The translations under genes were made by a program, and so were the position numbers. Below, one piece after another: positions 1 to 4,349 of a DNA stretch of 5,369 bases (within the stretch, counting starts at the first letter, position 1; the number at the start of each line of letters is the position of its first letter). Origin of the DNA: Candidatus Nomurabacteria bacterium (GTDB lineage: Bacteria > Patescibacteriota > Minisyncoccia > Phycocordibacterales > UBA9973); NCBI GenBank assembly GCA_943356425.1, contig CALRFE010000050.1, forward strand, positions 1-5,369, read 5' to 3'. The notes beneath the pieces were generated by a model. That model saw only the letters and a list, made by a program, of their open reading frames with translations. It had not been told where the DNA came from and ran no database searches.

Positions 1-217
1 GCTTATTCCCATACTTGTCGGGCTCGCAGTTGTGCTCTTTATGTGGTATGTCGTCTCATACGTCATCAACCAAAGGAACGCAGAAGAGCGCGCAAAAGCG
101 GCGCAGTTCATGATCTGGGGCATTATTGCTCTTTTTGTCATGGTCTCTGTCTGGGGGCTGGTCGCGTTTGTTACAACGACATTCGGCCTCGGATTCCTTA
201 TTCCACAGTTGCAGTGA
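1..217 (+). CDS. VirB2/TrbC-like pilin subunit, C-terminal part (5' truncated by window)
   Basis: The reading frame is open from base 2 (first full codon CTT) to a TGA stop at 215-217, so the true start lies before the window. The 71 visible residues are two hydrophobic helices: about residues 1-22 (from LIPILVGLAVV) and 36-62 (from MIWGIIALFV). A charged loop with NAEERAKA separates them. The second helix aligns closely with that of the next gene: MIWGIIALFVMVSVWGLVAF here, MIMGIIALFVIVSIWGLVGF there. Two-helix proteins with a short charged cytoplasmic loop are typical of the VirB2/TrbC pilin superfamily, including the pilin family frequent in Patescibacteria. The role in pilus or type IV secretion-like surface structures is inferred from family resemblance. 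A GTG at 32 could be taken as a start, but it would delete half of helix 1, so it is probably internal. Confidence 0.75.
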   Translation, partial: LIPILVGLAVVLFMWYVVSYVINQRNAEERAKAAQFMIWGIIALFVMVSVWGLVAFVTTTFGLGFLIPQLQ

Positions 218-233
218 TGTACAGGGTATTTTG

Positions 234-242
234 TGGTATAAT
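234..242 (+). promoter_or_regulatory. Candidate extended -10 promoter for second pilin gene
   Basis: TATAAT occurs at 237-242, preceded by TGG at 234-236, which fits an extended -10 (TGnTATAAT). No convincing -35 exists at 16-18 bp spacing, as expected when an extended -10 is used. It lies 17 bases after the first pilin's stop and would start transcription near 249, about 75 bases before the second pilin's ATG. A second TATAAT at 282-287 lacks both TGn and a -35 and is a weaker alternative. Confidence 0.45.
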
Positions 243-323
243 CATATATGAAAAAGACGCGACGTCTGTCGTGACGGAGCGTATAATATTATAAGGTCAT
301 TTTATTAATAAGTAATAATTATT

Positions 324-707
324 ATGAAAAGTATTAAAAAAGTTCTTATCGGTGCTGCAACATTTGCACTTCCTGCGATCGCATTTGCAGACCCAATCTC
401 TGTGAACGTCCAAGGAGGTTCTTCAACAAATACGCTCATCCAAGGCATTTTGAGTATCGTCAAAACAACGCTCGACACAATCATTCCTATCGTGGTCGTT
501 CTCGGTGTTGTTTACTTCATCTGGGCAGTTATCCAATACGTTACCGTCAAAGACGAAGAAGAACGCGGTCTTGCACGAAGTCACATGATCATGGGTATCA
601 TTGCGCTTTTCGTCATCGTTTCTATCTGGGGTCTCGTTGGTTTCCTTGCTACCACTACTGGTGTTGGTCAAGGTGGAACCGTTCCGCTTCCAGTCGTTAT
701 CTCATAA
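324..707 (+). CDS. VirB2/TrbC-like pilin subunit with Sec signal peptide
   Basis: The product is 127 residues. Residues 1-22 form a classical Sec signal peptide: basic MKSIKK, a hydrophobic core, and AFA before the predicted cleavage at 22|23. The mature protein has a short Gly/Ser/Thr-rich segment and helix 1 at about 52-73. A charged loop with VKDEEERGLARSH (75-87) follows, then helix 2 at about 88-111 and a Gly/Pro tail. This is the standard VirB2/TrbC-type pilin plan of signal peptide plus two helices with a small cytoplasmic loop, and it is clearly paralogous to its two neighbours. Such subunits are inserted in the inner membrane and polymerise into a pilus or secretion conduit; that role is inferred from family. 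The ATG at 324 is chosen because the signal peptide begins there. No Shine-Dalgarno sequence precedes it, only AT-rich sequence including the 12-base palindrome TAATAATTATTA (313-324). The next pilin starts 3 bases after the stop. Confidence 0.8.
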   Translation: MKSIKKVLIGAATFALPAIAFADPISVNVQGGSSTNTLIQGILSIVKTTLDTIIPIVVVLGVVYFIWAVIQYVTVKDEEERGLARSHMIMGIIALFVIVSIWGLVGFLATTTGVGQGGTVPLPVVIS

Positions 708-710
708 TCA

Positions 711-1028
711 ATGTTCTATTTCCTTATTCCTAAAACGGCACATGCGATGGATATCAATGAGTTGATGTCCAAAGTGAACAAAGTAATCATCAACCCGATC
801 ATTATTTTGCTTTTCGCAATCGCACTCGTCGTGTTTCTCTACGGAATTGTTGAATTCATGGCAAATCCGGACAATGAAGAAACAAAGGAAAAAGGGAAGA
901 GTCATATGATCTGGGGTGTGCTCGGTATGGCGATCATGGTTGGTACCTTCGGTATCATGCAGATCATCATCGCGACATTCGGCTTCACTGGCCAAAATGG
1001 CGCGATCGTCATCCCGCAAGCACAATAA
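711..1028 (+). CDS. VirB2/TrbC-like pilin subunit (third paralogue, short leader)
   Basis: The product is 105 residues with the same plan as its neighbours: helix 1 at about 27-49, a charged loop NPDNEETKEKGK (52-63), helix 2 at about 66-90 starting HMIWGVLG, and a Gly/Gln/Pro tail. The motif SHMIWG matches SHMIMG of the upstream gene. The leader is odd. MFYFLIPKTAHA ends in a plausible signal-peptidase site (AHA|MD, 12|13) but has no basic N-region and only about six hydrophobic residues. An in-frame TAA at 705-707 (the stop of the preceding gene) blocks any upstream start. A start at Met13 (747) is possible but would remove the AHA site. The three-base gap and lack of a Shine-Dalgarno sequence suggest translational coupling to the second pilin. 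Transcription ends at the hairpin at 1046-1084. Confidence 0.75.
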   Translation: MFYFLIPKTAHAMDINELMSKVNKVIINPIIILLFAIALVVFLYGIVEFMANPDNEETKEKGKSHMIWGVLGMAIMVGTFGIMQIIIATFGFTGQNGAIVIPQAQ

Positions 1029-1045
1029 ATTTCTAAAATAGAAGC

Positions 1046-1084
1046 AAAAAAAGTCACGATGCGAAATACGCTCGTGACTTTTTT
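1046..1084. terminator. Bidirectional intrinsic terminator between convergent genes
   Basis: The core stem GTCACGA (1053-1059) pairs with TCGTGAC (1072-1078). It is extended inward by GCG/CGC (1061-1063 with 1069-1071, loop AAATA, one bulged T at 1060) and outward by an A7 tract (1046-1052) facing T6 (1079-1084). The A tract reads as a U tract on the other strand. The hairpin can therefore end both the pilin transcript (+, stop at 1028) and the SPFH-like transcript (-, stop at 1109). Confidence 0.9.
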
Positions 1085-1108
1085 GTTTTAGGTTTTAGCT
1101 TAATATAT

Positions 1109-2071
1109 TTAAGCTCCTTTCTTGAAGAGCTTTTCAACAACATTACCGACTGCATCACCAAGTTCTTTTATATTTTTGAACTCGATGGTTTTTATAGTTT
1201 CAGTCGTTGTGCGGAGCTTGTCCTTGCGTTCGATGGTCTCAACGGCTTCCTTTTCATGGAGTCCAGTTTTTGATTTGAAATCTGCAATGCTATCGCCAAG
1301 GATCGCAACCTTCTTCTTCTCCTTGTATTGCTCCTTGATATCCTCAGGAATATCCAGTTTTTCGATCTCAACGAAATCAACTTGTTGTCCAAGATTTGCA
1401 ATAACAGCATCGCTCGCTTCATGACCTGTTTGATGGTCCTTGATGTGGTCCATGATATTTTTACCAATAAGTTCCAAGTGAGTTGTTGCAGTAGCAGTTC
1501 CTGTAATACCAGTGCCTGCGAGCAGGTCGTCCCATTTTCTTTGTTTGATATATGGTCGAGTAATATTTTCCGCCATATTTTTTAGGAATGTATCGACATC
1601 GCCGATACCGCCTTCACGAAGTGTGACACGAATTGGGTCAATGGTATGTACCTGCATGAGTCCTAATCCGACACCGACGATATTTTCGATATCCATGAAC
1701 GGTTCGTATTCAGTTTCTCCTTTCGCGTTGTGATTCTTTCCGATGTGGATGGTCCGCGGGCCGAGATAGATGAGATCTTTGCCTCCAGTAAAAAGGAATG
1801 GTGGCAACCAAGTCCATCCTTTGATGATCCAGTAGCTGGTAATTTCACCGTTCTCGTCTTTCTTCATCATAGGATTTCCCATAAAGATTGTAATGCGACA
1901 ATAAAGCGGTGTGGTAAAATTGCATCCGACAAGCATTAGCGTCGCAGAGAGAATTTTTACGGCAAGTATGTCAGTGAAGTAAAACATTGACCCAAATATG
2001 ATCAATGCGCCTACGAACATTTCAAGTCCGAAGGTGTGAATTTTCGGCTTCGTAATTGTTGTTGTGCTCAT
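1109..2071 (-). CDS. Membrane-anchored SPFH/band 7-like protein
   Basis: The product is 320 residues. After a short N-terminus (MSTTTITKPKIHTFG), residues about 16-33 and 35-50 form two adjacent hydrophobic segments, a hairpin membrane anchor. A soluble domain follows, with beta-rich parts (YWIIKGWTWLPPFLF 80-94; DLIYLGPRTIHIG 99-111) and then IDPIRVTLREGG (144-155). The segment VDFVEIEKLDIPEDIKEQYKEKKK (231-254) resembles the conserved end of SPFH domains, a V-x-V-x-I-x-D-I-x-L-P-E-type strand leading into a charged helix. The C-terminus (255-320) is charged and helical but lacks the long Ala/Glu coiled coil of flotillins. SPFH proteins oligomerise on membranes as scaffolds or protease regulators; no specific partner can be named. 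The SPFH call rests on this motif and the architecture, so it is moderate. The ATG at 2071 lies about 19 bases after the predicted transcription start of a good promoter and has no Shine-Dalgarno sequence. The hairpin AGCTTAA/TTAAGCT (1097-1115) spans the TAA stop. Confidence 0.7.
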   Translation of the reverse strand: MSTTTITKPKIHTFGLEMFVGALIIFGSMFYFTDILAVKILSATLMLVGCNFTTPLYCRITIFMGNPMMKKDENGEITSYWIIKGWTWLPPFLFTGGKDLIYLGPRTIHIGKNHNAKGETEYEPFMDIENIVGVGLGLMQVHTIDPIRVTLREGGIGDVDTFLKNMAENITRPYIKQRKWDDLLAGTGITGTATATTHLELIGKNIMDHIKDHQTGHEASDAVIANLGQQVDFVEIEKLDIPEDIKEQYKEKKKVAILGDSIADFKSKTGLHEKEAVETIERKDKLRTTTETIKTIEFKNIKELGDAVGNVVEKLFKKGA

Positions 2072-2096
2072 GTTTTTAATGATTTTATTTAGTTAT

Positions 2097-2125
2097 ATTG
2101 TATCACAAAAAACAAACAAAGTCAA
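2097..2125 (-). promoter_or_regulatory. Sigma-70-type promoter of the SPFH-like gene
   Basis: On the minus strand, TTGACT (2125-2120) is followed by exactly 17 bases and TACAAT (2102-2097). This predicts transcription from about 2090 and a leader of about 19 bases before the ATG at 2071. The -35 hexamer lies within the 3' arm of the upstream gene's terminator hairpin. Confidence 0.75.
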
Positions 2126-2146
2126 GCTTTTGGGGCCTGACTTTGT
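2107..2146 (-). terminator. Intrinsic terminator of the 170-residue membrane protein gene
   Basis: ACAAAGTCA (2116-2124) pairs with TGACTTTGT (2138-2146) in a perfect 9-bp stem with a 13-base loop. On the minus strand the hairpin is followed by TT-G-TTTTTT (2115-2107), a good U tract. It lies 25 bases after the stop of the gene at 2171-2683. Confidence 0.75.
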
Positions 2147-2170
2147 CATTTCTTCTCTTATAATATAGAG

Positions 2171-2683
2171 CTACTGCTCGGGACACTTCCAACTCCTTGA
2201 AACATAATAAAAGCTTGCTTCAGCATTGTCGATAGTCGAATCCGGATTGCAGATGTATACAATAGATCCGTTTTCGAATTTGGGAAGCTTGTTGCTCTGG
2301 TTGCCATAGAGATACCATTCTTTCTTGCTGTGCTTGCTGAAAGGATAGAGCGCAATTTTCACATCTCCTGATTGTGCGAGCATCCAACGATAATCAGTGA
2401 AGTGCTCAACACGGAAGTACACATCTTTTGAATATTGGTGTGGCAGATTTTTGAGATACTGACGATTGGTTTCAGTGGGGAAAGGAAGTGATGCTTCACT
2501 TGCGGTTCTTTCAACAACACTTGGTTGTGATACTTCGGCGGTGTTTTTTGAAGTATCACACTGTTGATAGAGGAGCACCAGAGAGAGGACGGAACCGAGG
2601 ATAATGGCTTTGGTGCCATTGCTGTTCAAATCAAATTTTGATTTTTTCGAAGTTGCAGTGGTTACTGCTGTAGTAGTAGACAT
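2171..2683 (-). CDS. Single-pass membrane protein of unknown function
   Basis: The product is 170 residues from the ATG at 2683-2681. It has a Ser/Thr-rich N-terminus (MSTTTAVTTATSKKSK), a basic patch at 13-16, one hydrophobic helix at about 26-39 (KAIILGSVLSLVLLY), and a low-complexity linker (41-70, Ser/Thr/Glu/Pro). A compact aromatic-rich C-terminal domain (about 72-170) has two cysteines (145, 167) that could pair if exported. I do not recognise the domain. LYQQC at the end of the helix is not a good lipobox, so a type II membrane protein with an external C-terminal domain is the simplest reading. An ATG nine codons upstream (2710) is in frame, but it overlaps the -10 box and lies upstream of the predicted transcript start, so I reject it. 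The gene has its own promoter and terminator. Its leader and first residues resemble those of the SPFH-like gene. Confidence 0.75.
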   Translation of the reverse strand: MSTTTAVTTATSKKSKFDLNSNGTKAIILGSVLSLVLLYQQCDTSKNTAEVSQPSVVERTASEASLPFPTETNRQYLKNLPHQYSKDVYFRVEHFTDYRWMLAQSGDVKIALYPFSKHSKKEWYLYGNQSNKLPKFENGSIVYICNPDSTIDNAEASFYYVSRSWKCPEQ

Positions 2684-2701
2684 TGTTAAGGATTTTTTCT
2701 C

Positions 2702-2730
2702 ATTATACATTATAATAACAGAAAAGTCAA
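2702..2730 (-). promoter_or_regulatory. Sigma-70-type promoter of the 170-residue protein gene
   Basis: On the minus strand, TTGACT (2730-2725) is separated by exactly 17 bases from a consensus TATAAT (2707-2702). Transcription is predicted to start near 2695, leaving a leader of about 12 bases before the ATG at 2683. A second TATAAT (2714-2709) is too close to the same -35 to use it. Confidence 0.8.
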
Positions 2731-2747
2731 CTAGCTAAAATAGCTTG

Positions 2748-2782
2748 GAACCCCCTGAGTTTTAATAAAATTCAGGGGGTTC
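2748..2782. other. Very stable hairpin without clear U tract
   Basis: GAACCCCCTGA (2748-2758) pairs with TCAGGGGGTTC (2772-2782). The stem continues inward through a G-T pair and four A-T pairs to a 3-base loop, about 16 pairs in all. Neither strand has a run of T directly after it, so a standard intrinsic terminator is not certain. It sits 18 bases upstream of the -35 box of the gene at 2171-2683. It may insulate that promoter from minus-strand tRNA-Lys readthrough or act as an RNA-stability element. A small hairpin AGCTA-AAA-TAGCT (2733-2745) lies between it and the promoter. Confidence 0.6.
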
Positions 2783-2798
2783 TGTCATCACAAATAAT

Positions 2799-2878
2799 TT
2801 CTCGCCGTCGCTCGAAATTTTCGCGATCCCGCCTCACGGTTTCGTCTGCTGACGAAACATCGTTCCGGCTCGAACAAG
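2799..2878. other. GC-rich structured non-coding stretch, possible dispersed repeat
   Basis: This intergenic segment is visibly richer in G+C than its AT-rich surroundings. It contains the perfect hairpin GTTTCGTC-TGCT-GACGAAAC (2839-2858) and two copies of GCTCGAA (2810-2816 and 2868-2874). No credible gene is present. The open frame on the minus strand here runs on into the tRNA and is a chance product. The function is unknown, and a genome-dispersed intergenic repeat is a guess from composition only. Confidence 0.4.
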
Positions 2879-2879
2879 T

Positions 2880-2913
2880 ACGAAAAAAAGTAGCGCAGGC
2901 TACTTTTTTTCGT
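2880..2913 (-). terminator. Terminator of tRNA-Lys
   Basis: A perfect 15-bp stem (2880-2894 with 2899-2913, loop GCAG) contains A7 facing T7, so the 3' arm itself carries seven U residues on the minus strand. It begins 4 bases beyond the tRNA discriminator base, so it ends the tRNA-Lys transcript. The symmetry would also allow termination from the plus strand, where no gene is seen. Confidence 0.8.
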
Positions 2914-2917
2914 CTAG

Positions 2918-2990
2918 TCCGCCCAGTAGGGATCGAACCTACGACCTTTTGCTTAAGAGGCAATTGCTCTACCAGCTGAGCTATGGGCGG
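2918..2990 (-). tRNA. tRNA-Lys (anticodon CTT)
   Basis: The complete cloverleaf is 73 bases. The acceptor arm is CCGCCCA/TGGGCGG, the D stem GCTC/GAGC, the anticodon loop CTCTTAA with anticodon CTT, and the T arm GTAGG-TTCGATC-CCTAC. The discriminator base is A. CCA is not encoded (the sequence continues CTAG), so the CCA-adding enzyme is required. It resembles bacterial tRNA-Lys in the D arm and in the GGTCG region. Small oddities are a C1-G72 first pair and an A-A mismatch at 27-43. Confidence 0.93.
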
Positions 2991-3037
2991 AAATATAATT
3001 CCGTAACAAGCGGACGGCTCATTACGAATTAAATCAA

Positions 3038-3043
3038 AGTATA
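3038..3043 (-). promoter_or_regulatory. Weak candidate -10 box for tRNA-Lys
   Basis: TATACT on the minus strand would give a start near 3031 and a leader of about 40 bases before the tRNA. No good -35 is present at standard spacing, so this is tentative. It is the best candidate in the 79 bases between tRNA-Lys and the PAP2 gene. Confidence 0.25.
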
Positions 3044-3047
3044 TCGT

Positions 3048-3085
3048 AAAAAAACCAAAAAATCCAGGGCTATTTTTTTTGCCCT
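3048..3085 (-). terminator. Terminator of the PAP2 gene, overlapping its stop codon
   Basis: On the minus strand AGGGC (3085-3081) pairs with GCCCT (3070-3066) across a 10-base A-rich loop. It is followed by GGA, T6 (3062-3057), GG and T7 (3054-3048). The PAP2 stop codon TAG (3072-3070) lies at the loop/3' arm boundary, so the end of the gene is built into its own terminator. Confidence 0.65.
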
Positions 3086-4335
3086 ATTCCTTCGATCTTC
3101 TTAATAAAAATTCCGAAGTTCGTCTCAAATTTCTCAACAAGCGCAAATAAACGCCATCGATCGGTGCAGTATTTTGTATCATATGCAAGCAATTTTTTTG
3201 CAAGGTATAATGCGGCGCTTGCAACAAGGATACCGCAGATCACATCGACAGCGTAATGTTCAAAAGTGTACACTGTGCTCGTAAGCTCGATCAAGAGCCA
3301 TGGAATAGCTGCGAGTCCGAGTGGTAACCATAGATCAAAGAGTATGACAGTCGTGATGACACCCCAGATGGCGTGGAAGCTCGGAAATGTACTGATAGGG
3401 ATCGACATACCTTTTGGATCTATCCACATATCTTGGATGGAATGGAGCGCTTCTTGCGCGCGGGTCGGTATCAATACTTGATCATACGCTTGTCGAATTT
3501 CCTCTTGGACGGGAGCATTGAGCGTGTTCTTGCCGTAACGGAGATCTGGAGAAATTGCTGGCACTAAGAGCCAGAGGGGGACAGAAAAAAGAAATGCGAT
3601 CCAAAATGAGAGAACTATTTTCCTGAAGAAATATTTTCTCGTCAAAAGCGTCAGCGTCATCGTGACTGCAAAGAGCGCGAACGTCGCTAGGTATATCTGG
3701 TAGATAGCATTTGCAATTGCGCCGTTCTGGATGACCCCTGCGAGATATATCGGTGGATACACGCCGAAAATGATCTTATCAAAATGCATCAATAGATCAG
3801 ACGCACGGATCACAGAAATTCCGTTTGCAGTGTTGAAAAGGATTTGTGCTCCCGCACCAATGACAAAAGAGATCAGCCCTAAGAGCAAGAATATTCCTAG
3901 AAAACTGCGGATGTAATCAGCTGCTTCTTTTTTGAACATCCGGTATTGATATATCGAATAGACGATCACTGCGAGTGTGTAGACGAGCAGGGGAATGAGA
4001 ATGATCTGAAGAAGGACTGAATCCTCTTTGAGCACACTCATAAAATGTCCGCTCATCGTATTAAGCGAGCAGTAGTCATACACTATCCTATGACAGCTCA
4101 CAGCAAAGTATCCTATAGCCGACAAAAAAAGAAGCGATGGGAGGACCACCACATAGCCTTCGATCGGTATTGTTCGCAGGAATTTTTTCATAGTATCTTG
4201 ATAGGTTTTGAGCAAAAGAGGGGAAGCTAAAATGCCCAGAAAGTATAGCAAATATAAGGGTTTATGGTACTTGACAAATGTGTTGTAAAATGCTATAATG
4301 TACATGAAAAGATAAAAAACCATTTCATCACTCAT
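3070..4335 (-). CDS. Polytopic PAP2-superfamily phosphatase (IPC-synthase-like branch)
   Basis: The product is 421 residues and strongly hydrophobic, with about ten predicted membrane segments (for example 27-43, 60-80, 107-128, 144-166, 207-231, 240-261, 322-335, 337-351, 362-380). The C-terminal part carries PAP2 catalytic motifs: TFPSFHA at 316-322 (His321 as general acid) and EHYAVD at 359-364 (His360 nucleophile, Asp364 partner). FPSxH in place of FPSGH, together with HYxxD, is typical of the inositol phosphorylceramide synthase/Aur1-like group (PAP2_3). The motif-1 region is less clear (KNTLNAP 269-275 or TRAQEA 291-296), so the substrate cannot be stated. A lipid phosphate or phosphotransfer role at the outer membrane face is inferred. 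The first 200 residues are an extra multi-helix region not needed for the PAP2 core. The ATG at 4335 gives the longest frame and is only 14 bases from the divergent gene's start. No clear promoter is visible upstream, and Met11 (4305) remains possible. Confidence 0.82.
   Translation of the reverse strand: MSDEMVFYLFMYIIAFYNTFVKYHKPLYLLYFLGILASPLLLKTYQDTMKKFLRTIPIEGYVVVLPSLLFLSAIGYFAVSCHRIVYDYCSLNTMSGHFMSVLKEDSVLLQIILIPLLVYTLAVIVYSIYQYRMFKKEAADYIRSFLGIFLLLGLISFVIGAGAQILFNTANGISVIRASDLLMHFDKIIFGVYPPIYLAGVIQNGAIANAIYQIYLATFALFAVTMTLTLLTRKYFFRKIVLSFWIAFLFSVPLWLLVPAISPDLRYGKNTLNAPVQEEIRQAYDQVLIPTRAQEALHSIQDMWIDPKGMSIPISTFPSFHAIWGVITTVILFDLWLPLGLAAIPWLLIELTSTVYTFEHYAVDVICGILVASAALYLAKKLLAYDTKYCTDRWRLFALVEKFETNFGIFIKKIEGIGQKK
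4271..4299 (+). promoter_or_regulatory. Full-consensus promoter of the lipoprotein gene, inside the PAP2 gene
   Basis: TTGACA (4271-4276), a 17-base spacer, TGC (4291-4293, extended -10) and TATAAT (4294-4299) match the sigma-70 consensus at every hexamer base. The predicted start is near 4306, giving a leader of about 44 bases before the ATG at 4350. The promoter overlaps codons 13-22 of the PAP2 gene on the opposite strand, and its leader RNA is antisense to the PAP2 start region. Confidence 0.88.
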
Positions 4336-4349
4336 AAAAACAAAAAGAC

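Noticed and set aside
248..274. Mini-frame MKKTRRLS after the extended -10, a possible leader peptide
   Set aside because: It has only eight codons, coincides with the predicted transcript start, and has no attenuator-like alternative hairpins. Chance is more likely.
43..294. An 83-codon frame overlapping the first pilin in another frame
   Set aside because: Most of it is the shifted pilin sequence. It is rich in His/Arg/Cys without structure, while the pilin frame shows clear homology to its neighbours.
1097..1115. Hairpin AGCTTAA-TATAT-TTAAGCT over the SPFH-like gene's stop codon
   Set aside because: It is weak, AT-rich and without a T tract. The real terminator is the adjacent 1046-1084 hairpin.
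2772..2963. A 63-codon open frame on the minus strand
   Set aside because: It begins inside tRNA-Lys, crosses the tRNA terminator and the GC-rich non-coding stretch, and has a biased Arg/Ser composition with no motif. It is a chance frame.
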